A DNA stretch of 64,000 bases from Paenibacillus faecalis (GCF_900289175.1 NZ_LT985747.1:1439121-1503120); one strand, 5' to 3'. Counted from the first letter of the stretch, positions 9,246-18,065 are shown. The notes: generated from the sequence alone by a model not told the origin. Translations and numbers: made by a program.

Positions 9246-11450
9246 TTAGCGATTGCCTACGATCCGATCCCATTCCAGCTTCCATTCCTCATAAGAAATG
9301 GCCTGTTCTTTCAGGAACGTATTATTCCGCTCGCTCGGCTGTCTGATTCCCTTATTGTAAAAATAAAGAAGAAGCTCTTTGACTTCCGCATCCTTGCCTT
9401 CACTTAACGCTTTCGACACTTGATTCAACATTTTACGTCCGATCCCTTTTGAATCATAATCGGTATCTTTCATCGTTAACACCTGGATCGATCTTGCCCA
9501 GCCATATTGATTTCTAAGCTCCTTATCACTTACACCTTCAGCTTCCCGATAATATAAATACCAGAACAAACTGCTGATTCTTGCACGCACATCCTTCTCC
9601 ACTTGATCACTCTCAGAATACATGTCAAATTCCTCTTGACTTCCAAAAAGAATAGCATTCATCCATTCGCCTGGAAGCCCGCTGCCTGAATGATAAAAAA
9701 TCGTTCGGGATGAAAGAATTAACCCATTGTCTACCAGGCTGTTTTCTGCCTGAAGGTTTTCTACAGTCGTGCCAAAGTATAAAATTTTTATGGCATCGGA
9801 CATTAACTCTAAATCAGGAATCCACTCTTTAAAGTAATCGTATTTCCCTTTCAGCTCTTTCAATAGTAGCCGTGCATTCTCTAAGGTATATTGGGTCGTT
9901 ACGACTGTTATCGGTATCCCTTCCTCTTTCACCTCAACCCAGCCTTCACTACCAAACAAGGAAAGACCCATGACGTCCTTGCCTTCAAACCGCTGATATC
10001 CTTCCTTTCGTTCAAGCTCTTGAATCCCGGTATACAATGGAGCCGAATATCCTTCAACAGTCAGCGTCATATCCGCTGGCGGAAAATACATACTATTAAA
10101 CCGATAACCAGTAAAAATACGATCTTGCCCAGACTCACTCTTCACATAAACATCCTGATATCCCGGAAGCGGATACCAAGCCATGTATTTGGGTAGGTTT
10201 ACTTCATCTCCTACACTGAAAGCAGGATATCTTTCATTGTTATACTCATGCAGAAAATCCATGATTTCACCGGCATAATGAACTTCAATAGTAAGCTCGC
10301 CGACCGCCTCATTCGGAATTTCTACATTCAAGCGTTCCCCTTGACGGTGGTATGTTGTTTCAGCTCCCTGAACCAGCACCTTACTTACTTGAAAGCTTCG
10401 ATTCAGGGTGAGCGGAAATGAAGACTTACCTGACCACTCCTTCGCCGGTATTTCAAGTTCGACCTGAAACTGCAGCATATTGTCCGCTTTTCTCTTTAGC
10501 TTTATATCATACTTCGAAACGATAAGCTTGACATCTTCTGAAAATTTGGTTCCAGATAAGCGGATCGTGGAGTCATTTACTTTTTCATCAATGCCAGCAT
10601 AACGTTCCTGCCAAATCGAATTGTACGGAGCAAAAGTTGCAACAGCTATCATAGCAGCACCTGCAGCACCCAGCCAGCACCATTTCAGGTTCATCGTAGG
10701 ACGAGTACGGTTCAGTATTAAAAGGCTAACTGCAAGCAGCAACAGCGTAAAAGCCAGCACGAACACTCTGGAATGGAGTATCTCTTCCCCAAACAATTGA
10801 TATCCCCATGTCTCACTCGAAAACGGATTGTCTTGCAGGAAAAACTGGTTAAGATGAAAGGTTTTAAGTGAAAAAAAACCGAGTTCGTTAATAAGAAAAA
10901 TATCCATAAATAAGGTCCCGAACATCCACGCACAAAAACCGATCAGATATACCACCCGATTCGGTATACAGACAGAAAGCAGCATGGCAAGCGCAAAAGT
11001 AACCATATACGATATTTCAGATTGAACCACAATATTGATCGTGTGCTGCATTGCTACGCTGCCATCAATACCGTATCCTGTTGAGACAACATAAAAGATG
11101 ATGGAGGCACTTAGTGTAAACAACGACAAATAGATGATTCCTACAACATACTTGGAAGACAAGAGCATCCCGAAAGATACAGGCAAGCTGCGGTTCCACT
11201 CAAAGGATGACCGCTTGATATCCCGGCGAATCGTTAAAATGCCAAGCAGCATCGCTGGACCAAGCGACAACGTATGAAACATGGAATAATACTCGTACAG
11301 CATCGTATATAGTTGAGGATTGACATAATTACTTGTAGAAAGAGCGTATGAAAGAAATAAAACGGCATAAATAACAGGAAACGATAAAAACAGAAGGTTT
11401 CCAAACACCATCCGGAATTCAAGCTCGCATTGTTTCACCCATCTATTCAT
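9246..11450 (-). CDS. ABC-2 type permease fused to an M1-peptidase-like domain
   Basis: The 734-residue protein opens with an ABC-2 permease region of about six membrane helices in the first ~270 residues, plus one at WCWLGAAGAAMIAVATFAPY. A ~430-residue extracellular region follows. It resembles the M1 aminopeptidase-type domain seen in some exporter permeases, with a beta-rich part, then ENLQAENSLVDNGLILSS where M1 enzymes carry GAMEN. No HEXXH zinc motif follows, so it is probably not a peptidase. Its start is inside the stop of the preceding ATPase (ATGA overlap at 11447-11450), so they form one transporter. Substrate is unknown. The M1 relation is inferred from layout and weak motif similarity. 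Confidence 0.68.
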   Translation of the reverse strand: MNRWVKQCELEFRMVFGNLLFLSFPVIYAVLFLSYALSTSNYVNPQLYTMLYEYYSMFHTLSLGPAMLLGILTIRRDIKRSSFEWNRSLPVSFGMLLSSKYVVGIIYLSLFTLSASIIFYVVSTGYGIDGSVAMQHTINIVVQSEISYMVTFALAMLLSVCIPNRVVYLIGFCAWMFGTLFMDIFLINELGFFSLKTFHLNQFFLQDNPFSSETWGYQLFGEEILHSRVFVLAFTLLLLAVSLLILNRTRPTMNLKWCWLGAAGAAMIAVATFAPYNSIWQERYAGIDEKVNDSTIRLSGTKFSEDVKLIVSKYDIKLKRKADNMLQFQVELEIPAKEWSGKSSFPLTLNRSFQVSKVLVQGAETTYHRQGERLNVEIPNEAVGELTIEVHYAGEIMDFLHEYNNERYPAFSVGDEVNLPKYMAWYPLPGYQDVYVKSESGQDRIFTGYRFNSMYFPPADMTLTVEGYSAPLYTGIQELERKEGYQRFEGKDVMGLSLFGSEGWVEVKEEGIPITVVTTQYTLENARLLLKELKGKYDYFKEWIPDLELMSDAIKILYFGTTVENLQAENSLVDNGLILSSRTIFYHSGSGLPGEWMNAILFGSQEEFDMYSESDQVEKDVRARISSLFWYLYYREAEGVSDKELRNQYGWARSIQVLTMKDTDYDSKGIGRKMLNQVSKALSEGKDAEVKELLLYFYNKGIRQPSERNNTFLKEQAISYEEWKLEWDRIVGNR

Positions 11451-12313
11451 TTCCGATCCCTCCGCAGCAGCGCCAAATAACCATCCTCCAGCGTAGGTTC
11501 CACTGGAATTGCGCCATTCATCGGCGGTCTGTCCCCTGTCATTCTGCATACGATTCCTTCCGGAACGCTCCGAGTAGATACGATAAGAAAAGGATCAACT
11601 TTGGCAAATTGTGCAGGGCTTAACACGGCTTCCCATACGTATCCCTCTCCGCACGCCTGTAACTCATCCAAATCACCCGTCATCAGAAGGCAGCCCCGAT
11701 TCATTACCGCAACGCGCCGGCAATTGCTCTCAATATCCGCCACAATATGTGTCGATAGCAATACCGTCCTGTTCATGCTAAACCGGGTTAACAGGTTGCG
11801 AAACCGTACCCGTTCCTGCGGGTCCAGCCCGGCTGTAGGCTCATCCACGATAAGCACATCCGGGGAACCGAGCAGTGCCTGAGCTATACCGATCCGCTGC
11901 TTCATGCCTCCCGAATAAGTACGGACTTTTTTGTCCGCTTTTTCTTGCATATTGACCATTTCCAGCAGCGTGGATATCTCCTTGCGGCGCACCTTTTTAT
12001 CTGTAATTCCTTTCATGACACCGACATAATCAAGATAATCACGGCCGGTCATCTGCGGATAAATATGAAAAAATTGCGGTAGATATCCAACCATTCTGCG
12101 AATTTCTTCCGGTCTTCCCAAAGGTATTCCATTTATCGTCACCTGTCCTGATGTAGGCGTCAGCAGTGTGGCCAATATACGCATCAGTGTCGTTTTGCCT
12201 GCGCCGTTGGGACCCAACAGACCTGTCATGCCTTTATCAAGTGTCAATGAAACATCCAGGAGCGCCCATGCACCTTTTCGGTAGGTTTTGGATAAATGTT
12301 CAATCGTAATCAT
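11447..12313 (-). CDS. ABC transporter ATP-binding protein
   Basis: The protein is a 288-residue exporter-type ABC ATPase. Motifs are Walker A GPNGAGKTT, Q-loop VGYLPQFFHIYPQMT, signature YSGGMKQRIGIAQALLG, Walker B VLIVDEPTAGLD and switch His LLSTHIV. It resembles the drug/lantibiotic or Na export (NatA/BcrA-like) group. It is the first gene of the five-gene block. A weak AAAGGG precedes the start, and the gene overlaps the following permease by four bases. About 200 bases separate it from the aldo/keto reductase gene, so a promoter for the block probably lies at 12314-12430, but no clear -35/-10 pair was identified. Confidence 0.88.
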   Translation of the reverse strand: MITIEHLSKTYRKGAWALLDVSLTLDKGMTGLLGPNGAGKTTLMRILATLLTPTSGQVTINGIPLGRPEEIRRMVGYLPQFFHIYPQMTGRDYLDYVGVMKGITDKKVRRKEISTLLEMVNMQEKADKKVRTYSGGMKQRIGIAQALLGSPDVLIVDEPTAGLDPQERVRFRNLLTRFSMNRTVLLSTHIVADIESNCRRVAVMNRGCLLMTGDLDELQACGEGYVWEAVLSPAQFAKVDPFLIVSTRSVPEGIVCRMTGDRPPMNGAIPVEPTLEDGYLALLRRDRK

Positions 12314-12451
12314 GTAGGTACCCTTTCATCACTTCAAAAATAAAATAAGTCCGCGCGGTTCTTATAACTGAAAACGAGCCAGACGAAAAAAAGTTTGGAT
12401 TTATACGTTTTGTCAAAAATTGAACTTCATCATTTACGCCACATACCCGGT

Positions 12452-12483
12452 ACACCCGGCTGCCTGTAATCGGCGCCGGGTGT
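12452..12483. other. Intergenic hairpin, possible weak terminator
   Basis: ACACCCGGC pairs with GCCGGGTGT across a short loop. It lies between the aldo/keto reductase stop and the ABC ATPase start. Neither strand shows a T-run directly after the stem, so terminator function is uncertain. Confidence 0.4.
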
Positions 12484-12515
12484 TCGTTCTCAAAAAATAT
12501 ATGATTAAAAAATGA

Positions 12516-13424
12516 TCAGCGATGCTGTTCATACCGATTCGCACGGCTGATCACCTGAATGCGCTGAATCTCCTGAGGCGTTAGCTGTTCTAGGTTTCCT
12601 GCCGCAGCATTATGTTTCAGTTGTTCCAACGAACTGGCTCCCGGGATTGCACTAGCTACAGCCGGGTGCGAAAGCACATAGCGAATCGCTGTATGGGACA
12701 GATCTCTCACGGAACCGAATTCCTTGTTCAGCTGTCTTGTCACATCGAGCAGTTCTTCTTTGGAATAATCGAGATATCCTTTATCTGCCTTAGCTTCACT
12801 GCGATAGCTCAATATGCCTTTGGCGATCGGCCCTCTGGCAATAACCGAGATACCACGCTCCGCAAGCAAAGGCAGCATTTCCTCCTCTGGACGCCGATCC
12901 AATATACTGTACTGCATCATAACACTGACGATGCTTGAACGTTTCACATATTCGCGAATTACATTCGGACGAATGGACGATATTCCATAGTAACGAATCC
13001 AGCCCTCTTTTTTCAATTGTTCAAAAGCTTCTATTGTTTCGTCAATCCGATCTTCCAAAGTCCCGCCATGAAGCTGATATAAATCAATATAATCCGTGCC
13101 GAGCCGGCGCATACTGTCTTTCACGGCAGACATGATATATTCCTTAGACGGGTCCCAAATCCACCCCTCTTGACCTGAAACACGACGATTACCGACCTTC
13201 GTCGCAAGGATCACCTCATCACGGCGCCCTTTTATCGCTTTTCCGACCAGTTCCTCATTGACTCCTGCATCATACAAGTCTGCGGTATCAAGCAGATTCA
13301 TGCCTAGTTCCAGCGCTTCATGAATAAGACGTACAGCTTGTTTTTCCTCCGTACCTAGGGACATGCAGCCGAGTCCGATTTCACCTACATATAAATCCGA
13401 TGAGCCCACACGGTTTTTCTTCAT
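12516..13424 (-). CDS. Aldo/keto reductase family oxidoreductase
   Basis: The 302-residue cytosolic NADPH-dependent reductase belongs to the AKR superfamily (YccK/IolS-like group). The catalytic tetrad is visible: Asp in LLDTADLYDAG, the Tyr of the same segment, Lys in EVILATKVGNR and His in DYIDLYQLHGG. The C-terminal NADPH-binding part is AIPGASSLEQLKHNAAA. Natural substrate cannot be told; such enzymes reduce diverse aldehydes and ketones. The start follows an AAAAGGAGGA site. It lies 33 bases downstream of the TauE-type permease gene and is probably co-transcribed with it. Confidence 0.88.
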   Translation of the reverse strand: MKKNRVGSSDLYVGEIGLGCMSLGTEEKQAVRLIHEALELGMNLLDTADLYDAGVNEELVGKAIKGRRDEVILATKVGNRRVSGQEGWIWDPSKEYIMSAVKDSMRRLGTDYIDLYQLHGGTLEDRIDETIEAFEQLKKEGWIRYYGISSIRPNVIREYVKRSSIVSVMMQYSILDRRPEEEMLPLLAERGISVIARGPIAKGILSYRSEAKADKGYLDYSKEELLDVTRQLNKEFGSVRDLSHTAIRYVLSHPAVASAIPGASSLEQLKHNAAAGNLEQLTPQEIQRIQVISRANRYEQHR

Positions 13425-13457
13425 GCAGCATCCTCCTTTTACAATGAATCCTGTACC

Positions 13458-14252
13458 CTAAACCAAAATATCCACCCATACTTTCACCGCCGTGACGGCA
13501 ATGAGAACGACCAGAGCATAGCGCAGCATCCTTACGTTCATTCTCCGGCTTAAATAAGTACCGAGTGGAGCGCCCAGCAGACTGCCGATCACTGCAAAGG
13601 TAGCAAGCCAAAACGGGATGTCTCCGGCCGCGATTTTGCCGATAACCCCGCCGACCGCGGAAAGAAATACGATAGCAAGGGATGAAGCAATCGTGATCCT
13701 TGTTGGGATTTTAAGCAGCGTCAGCATAATCGGTATAAGAATAAAGGCTCCACCCGCTCCGACAATACCGGAAACAATCCCGACCAGAAAGGCGGAGATT
13801 ACAGCGAGCAGCACATTATAGGTTACTTGTGAAACTGAGATGTTTTCTGAAGCGGCCTTGGTTGGAATCACCATCATAATGACAGCAATCACAGCAAGAA
13901 ATCCATATATGATATTAATGGTTTCACCATTGAGGTATATAGAAGATACACTTCCGATCAAGCTGCCGATCAATGTGCTAAACCCCATCTGTATTACAAG
14001 CTTTTTATGAACGAGCGAGGCTCCGCCCTTCGTGCTTAAACGATTAGAGATTACGCCAGACAGGGAGGCAAAAAACACCTGCAGCATGCTAATAGATGCG
14101 ACCTCTTTAGGAGTAAATGCTGTAAATCCGAACCACTCCGGTACATACAACAGCAGTGGAAAATTAATGATAGCGCCGCCTATGCCAAGCAGTCCGGAAA
14201 AAAATGATCCAACAAGACCGATGAGAACCATAACCAGAAGTTGTGTTACCAC
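13458..14252 (-). CDS. TauE/SafE family membrane permease
   Basis: The protein is an integral membrane protein of about 264 residues from the sulfite exporter TauE/SafE family. It has the two family repeats, GSFFSGLLGIGGAIINFPLLL near the N-terminus and GIVSGIVGAGGAFILIPIML in the middle, with eight or so membrane segments. Members carry sulfite, sulfoacetate, sulfide or other small organic anions, and substrate is not predictable here. The start is probably a GTG at 14252, ten bases after GGAG. A TTG at 14261 lies too close to that site. It is divergent from the small Cys/His protein gene, across an AT-rich stretch with a PerR-like box. Confidence 0.85.
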   Translation of the reverse strand: MVTQLLVMVLIGLVGSFFSGLLGIGGAIINFPLLLYVPEWFGFTAFTPKEVASISMLQVFFASLSGVISNRLSTKGGASLVHKKLVIQMGFSTLIGSLIGSVSSIYLNGETINIIYGFLAVIAVIMMVIPTKAASENISVSQVTYNVLLAVISAFLVGIVSGIVGAGGAFILIPIMLTLLKIPTRITIASSLAIVFLSAVGGVIGKIAAGDIPFWLATFAVIGSLLGAPLGTYLSRRMNVRMLRYALVVLIAVTAVKVWVDILV

Positions 14253-14326
14253 GCTGACCAATCTCCATTCGTTATTTTTTTGGATATTTAGGTAACATTA
14301 ATACTGTACTTACCATAAAATATAAA

Positions 14327-14341
14327 TTATAATAATTAAAA
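14327..14341. promoter_or_regulatory. PerR-like box, overlapping a possible -10
   Basis: TTATAATAATTAAAA matches the PerR consensus TTATAATNATTATAA at all but one fixed position and contains a TATAAT. The surrounding DNA is very AT-rich, so a chance match is plausible. Confidence 0.3.
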
Positions 14342-14377
14342 CCAAGTAAAAACATCGGAAAACCGGAGGTGTGTCAC

Positions 14378-14560
14378 ATGTTCAGCAAATTCAAATCCCT
14401 GTTGCAAGATAAATGTCCCGAATGCGAGCAAAAACTAGTTTCGCATTACGATAACATGTCGCTGACCAAGCATTGCCCCGACCACCACTACACCGAGGAA
14501 ACCTTCGGTCATCTTGGTGTGACGATTGTATATAAATCAGATCATCGGAACGATGAATGA
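14378..14560 (+). CDS. Small Cys/His-rich protein, putative zinc-binding
   Basis: The 60-residue protein begins MFSKFKSLLQDKCPECEQKL and carries CPEC plus HCPDHHYTEE, enough Cys and His ligands for one zinc ribbon-like site. No membrane segment or signal peptide is present. The ATG at 14378 sits eight bases after GGAGG, a strong ribosome binding site, which makes a real gene likely despite its size. A GTG nine bases upstream is in frame but overlaps the ribosome binding site. It is divergent from the TauE-type gene. I recognise no named family, and the function is unknown. Confidence 0.7.
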   Translation: MFSKFKSLLQDKCPECEQKLVSHYDNMSLTKHCPDHHYTEETFGHLGVTIVYKSDHRNDE

Positions 14561-14666
14561 CTTTTTTGGACCAGCACTTTTTTATGTTATCACATTTTCA
14601 AAGATGGAAACCGTCTTCTCCTGTTTTTAGCTGCTCAAAAAACGTTTTTTATTTTTCAGTCTAACC

Positions 14667-14710
14667 AAAAGGGTGTTCCTCAAAGTCATCTGACCTGAAG
14701 AAACACCCTT
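14667..14710 (-). terminator. Terminator of the membrane/secreted gene pair
   Basis: AAGGGTGTT pairs with AACACCCTT, with an inner complementary part around TCAGGTCAGATGACTTTGA. On the minus strand TTTTGGTTAG follows, a modest U-tract. It is similar in sequence to the terminators at 6773 and 35197. Confidence 0.65.
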
Positions 14711-14734
14711 GTACTACTTTATGTATCATCTATA

Positions 14735-15313
14735 TTAGAAAACTCCTCGTTTATCATCCCACAACCGGGCCGCTGCCCGAACTAGCAAAATAACAGACAA
14801 CGTACAGATCAAAATTCCGATGCCAAACATAAAGAATAGCATCTGCATGATCTCACCTTTTACATTTAAATGGAACGGCAGGATAAACATCCACATCAGA
14901 TAAACAGCTGCATAAAAACGTAACCGGGTTCGTGCCGCTCTTTTCAGCTCCGTCTGCTTTAAAGTATCCGCATGAACTTCAATCCCTTTGCATAGTCCAT
15001 AGCCAAATACCAGTTGAACGATCAAAGGAACGATGGACAATCCGTAATTCACGGGTGAACTAAAATATAACGGATCACTGCTTACCGGCTGCTGATCGAA
15101 ACCTGCGAAAAATTGTATAAATGATATGATCATAAGCGCCCAAGCGCTCCCATAACCGATGCTAAAATATACGTTCAGCCGCTTCAGTTGATAAAGTCCA
15201 GTAAGCAGCAAAAGATATCCTAAAAGATCCGGGAAAATGTCCAACAAATCAATACGTATGTCAATGAGAATCAATAGAAATCCCCAAAAGATCTGATTGC
15301 ATGCTCTCCTCAT
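14735..15313 (-). CDS. Integral membrane protein of unknown function
   Basis: The 192-residue protein has five or six hydrophobic segments, for example FWGFLLILIDIRIDLL, LLGYLLLLTGLYQL, ALMIISFIQFFAGF, SIVPLIVQLVFGYGL, AVYLMWMFILPFHL and MLFFMFGIGILICTLSVILLV. No catalytic motif is seen. Its start (15313) overlaps the stop of the upstream secreted protein by four bases, which indicates coupled translation and a shared role. A longer reading from 15403 would overlap the neighbour deeply and has no ribosome binding site. The family is not recognised. The pair is followed by a terminator. Confidence 0.7.
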   Translation of the reverse strand: MRRACNQIFWGFLLILIDIRIDLLDIFPDLLGYLLLLTGLYQLKRLNVYFSIGYGSAWALMIISFIQFFAGFDQQPVSSDPLYFSSPVNYGLSIVPLIVQLVFGYGLCKGIEVHADTLKQTELKRAARTRLRFYAAVYLMWMFILPFHLNVKGEIMQMLFFMFGIGILICTLSVILLVRAAARLWDDKRGVF

Positions 15314-16212
15314 GGCTGCTTCCTCTTCTCTCTCACCAAGCTCCGTACTTGTGCCTCGGTAAAATATGGCTGATTTGAACCGATAAACATATATTCGATC
15401 CACTGCTCTTTACTGCTCTCTTTGAAAACAAGCTGAAGACGAAGTTCGAACACCTTCTCCGGATCATCCGGGTTTGTTTGATACGAAACATAAAAGGAAT
15501 CACCTTTAGCGAGTTGAATCGGCAGCTCCAGCTGTTCGAGCGGAGTTCCCGGCGTATTCATGGCATTAGAACCATTGCCGGTACTTCTAATGCCGCTTCT
15601 GATCTCTGGAAGTCGATAGTCAAAATGAAAAGAAAGCTGGATCGTGTCCATGATAGACATATAGTTTGACTCCATAGAATGAAGCTCCGCTGATCGGGCC
15701 ACATTAAAGTGCCCATATCCGGTACCATCTGAACTACTGCCTGAAGAAGTTCCGCTAATCGGCGCTTCCTTCTTCCCGTGTTCGAAAGGATCTATAAACC
15801 GGATTTCGCCAATGTTTTGTTCAGCTGTTGAACCGTCATCATATTGAACCAGAACCTTGTCGATAACAGCAGGTTCCAATGACATTTTGGCTTCCTTGTT
15901 ATTCGAATGAGGCTGAATGGATACGAGAAACCTTCCCAAATGTTGACGAGTATACCTCATATACTCAGCGTCATGTGTTTCAATGCTCAGTTCGGGATGC
16001 TGTGGAAAAGCAATCGTCCTGATCTTCTTCCCTTGTGCATCCTCCAAATAATACAAAAAGAAAGAGTCGCCCCCTTCGTTAAGCACTTCAATCCGATGTT
16101 CCAGAAAAATGGAATCACCCAACTGATGCGCCTGAAAGAACGATATGTTCCCAATCCAGCTGACTGCAATCACTATAAATGCTGCCAAGATGCCTATCCA
16201 AGTTTTTCTCAT
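15310..16212 (-). CDS. Exported/anchored protein of unknown function
   Basis: The 300-residue protein has an N-terminal hydrophobic segment, MRKTWIGILAAFIVIAVSWIGNISFF, acting as signal anchor or uncleaved signal, and an otherwise soluble, probably extracellular body. The body is rich in beta-type sequence (DSIFLEHRIEVLNEGGDSFFLYYLED, KGDSFYVSYQTNPDDPEKVFELRLQLVFKESS) and has a Ser/Gly patch around SGTSSGSSSDGTG. No known domain is recognised. The start at 16212 follows GAGGGAAGTGAGA. It is the first gene of a two-gene operon with the following membrane protein. Confidence 0.7.
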   Translation of the reverse strand: MRKTWIGILAAFIVIAVSWIGNISFFQAHQLGDSIFLEHRIEVLNEGGDSFFLYYLEDAQGKKIRTIAFPQHPELSIETHDAEYMRYTRQHLGRFLVSIQPHSNNKEAKMSLEPAVIDKVLVQYDDGSTAEQNIGEIRFIDPFEHGKKEAPISGTSSGSSSDGTGYGHFNVARSAELHSMESNYMSIMDTIQLSFHFDYRLPEIRSGIRSTGNGSNAMNTPGTPLEQLELPIQLAKGDSFYVSYQTNPDDPEKVFELRLQLVFKESSKEQWIEYMFIGSNQPYFTEAQVRSLVREKRKQP

Positions 16213-16350
16213 ATTCTCACTTCCCTCTATTTCCGGGTTCCTCCCCATTATAAACAACGAAAAAGCAAGAAAGTTTGGTTTGATTTTGTTAACACCTTTC
16301 GTTGATCATATGTATCCACAGCAGCATGCTGATTGTCTGTTGTTTACATA

Positions 16351-16400
16351 AAAAGCAGCCGGACCGGGCGATAGACTCCTATGCCGCTGCCGACTGCTTC
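16351..16400 (-). terminator. Terminator after the CBM5/12 chitinase
   Basis: On the minus strand GCAGTCGG pairs with CCGGCTGC around a ~32-base loop containing further pairing, and TTTTTATG follows. It lies about 30 bases past the chitinase stop. Confidence 0.7.
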
Positions 16401-16432
16401 TTCAAATCTGAAAATCTGAATTCAGCAAAACA

Positions 16433-17842
16433 TTATAATTTCGGTAATGATGGGATGCTCTGGCTGCAATTGCCCTCAAGAGGCAGGTTACTGCAAACAT
16501 ACTGGCCTGCATTGTTTTCTGTTGCAGCTCCTGCCGGGGCTGGCTGATGAACCCGCTGTTTCCACAGCTGCCATAGCATAAATCCGTCATTGGCTCTGCC
16601 CTTGTTCTTAATATAATTCACCATAGTTTCCACGTTGTAATATTTGCTTGCGATGTTATTTTGTCCATTCAGCATTTCTGCATCATATACCGTTCCCGGC
16701 TCTGCATTCAGTTTTAACACCGCACCTCCAGAGCCTTCTGGAGCGATTTGCATCCCCATATTGATCGGACCGTTATAAATGGCACGGTAGGATTCATAGC
16801 CTTCACGCGGATCATAATAAATTCCGCCATCATAAGACATCAAATTGATAAAATCGATCTTATTGCCATGATCCTTCACAACTCTGTACATGGTTCCTCC
16901 GAATGGCGATCCCCATTGTACCTTCCCTTCCTCAAACGGTGTTCCTTTCACATAATAAGCTCCCGTTGACCAACCGGCGATTGAAATTTGCAGATTAGCA
17001 TTACGGGCGTTAACCTCTTGATCCAAACTTGTAATAATGCCGGCGATTTCCCCATCTTTACTACAGCTGAACTGACTAGCCACCTGCTTGTTGCATATAC
17101 TGCCGCTGGATTCCCAATCGATGTCCACACCGGACGCACCAAGATCTTGGGCCAAATCAACGATGTTTTTGGCATTGAATCGGGACCACTGCGTGCCCTG
17201 GCTGTATGACCAGCCGCCTACCGACAGAAACACCTTCGTACCACGAGCTTTTAGTGCAGCGATATTATTGCGAAGGTCCTGTGCCTGCTGGGCAGTGAAT
17301 TTTTTCTGCCCATTGGGTGTTGAAGCTCCCTCAAAAAATTCCAATCCGGCAACTCCCTGATCGAATGCATAAGAGCCTTTGACATAATTGGTATCCGGTC
17401 TTACAAATGCCAGATTTAAATGTGTAACATAATCCGGAATGTTCGCTGTTGTCAGATCATAAATACTTGTATTCCACGAGCTGGCATAGGCTACATACAT
17501 CCGGTCCCCTGGATTTCCAGGGGGGTCTACTGGCGGCTGAACCGGAGGCTCCACTGGCGGCTCTACTGGCGGCTCTACGCCACCACAAGGCCCCAGATCC
17601 TGCCAAGCGCCCCAAGCTCCCCCGGAACCAGGTGCCTCTCCCTGGGTCCACCATTTTGCCTTCCACGTATTCCCACTGTGGGAAACAAGGTCTCCACCGT
17701 TATAAGCTGTCGTACTGCTCCAGGCCGGATCGGTGCAAGCTGACGCTGCTACAGACGGAGATGGAGGAAAAACACTTAATAACAGCATAAGAGCAAAAAA
17801 CAGAAGAAGCGCTTTCATTTTTGTCGTTCGTTTGTTCGTCAT
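16433..17842 (-). CDS. Secreted GH18 chitinase with N-terminal CBM5/12 chitin-binding domain
   Basis: The 469-residue enzyme hydrolyses beta-1,4 linkages in chitin outside the cell. Residues 1-34 are a signal peptide (ALLLFFALMLLLSVF core, cleavage near SVAAS). Residues 35-88 are a CBM5/12 module with the AKWWTQGE signature. Residues 89-110 are a proline linker built from PPV(E/Q/D) repeats, and the GH18 barrel follows. The barrel has SVGGWS at 207-212 and the catalytic stretch SGVDIDWE with the acid Glu at 244. The first Asp of DxxDxDxE is Ser237, but the two essential Asp and Glu remain. The start follows AAAGGAGAGA. It is monocistronic with its own terminator. Phased direct repeats lie upstream. 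Confidence 0.92.
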   Translation of the reverse strand: MTNKRTTKMKALLLFFALMLLLSVFPPSPSVAASACTDPAWSSTTAYNGGDLVSHSGNTWKAKWWTQGEAPGSGGAWGAWQDLGPCGGVEPPVEPPVEPPVQPPVDPPGNPGDRMYVAYASSWNTSIYDLTTANIPDYVTHLNLAFVRPDTNYVKGSYAFDQGVAGLEFFEGASTPNGQKKFTAQQAQDLRNNIAALKARGTKVFLSVGGWSYSQGTQWSRFNAKNIVDLAQDLGASGVDIDWESSGSICNKQVASQFSCSKDGEIAGIITSLDQEVNARNANLQISIAGWSTGAYYVKGTPFEEGKVQWGSPFGGTMYRVVKDHGNKIDFINLMSYDGGIYYDPREGYESYRAIYNGPINMGMQIAPEGSGGAVLKLNAEPGTVYDAEMLNGQNNIASKYYNVETMVNYIKNKGRANDGFMLWQLWKQRVHQPAPAGAATENNAGQYVCSNLPLEGNCSQSIPSLPKL

Positions 17843-17981
17843 TACATCTCTCCTTTGCATTTTGAAATATACGAGCGCTTTTAAGCTCTAACGAAACTTT
17901 CTTCCTCCACACCCCCTCTCAAAAATGGTACACTTAATATAAGATCAGTTTCAGTGTAACTCGGTAAAAATTGGTACAACA

Positions 17982-18018
17982 AGGGGAATATTGTATAATC
18001 TAGGGGAAAAATCGTATA
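17982..18018 (-). repeat. Phased direct repeat upstream of chitinase gene
   Basis: AGGGGAATATTGTATA (17982) and AGGGGAAAAATCGTATA (18002) repeat with a 20-21 base period, about two helix turns. A looser third copy (GGTAAAAATTGGTACA) precedes them. The 304-base gap from 17843 to 18146 otherwise holds only the neighbour's terminator, so this is the best operator candidate for chitinase control. Confidence 0.4.
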
Positions 18019-18065
18019 GATAGCCAGCAAGGTTCAATAAGAGACGACTTCAAAATCCCTAATGA

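Noticed and set aside
17982-18018. CRISPR-type repeat
   Set aside because: Only two to three short imperfect copies with no unique spacers or Cas genes; direct operator-type repeat is preferred.
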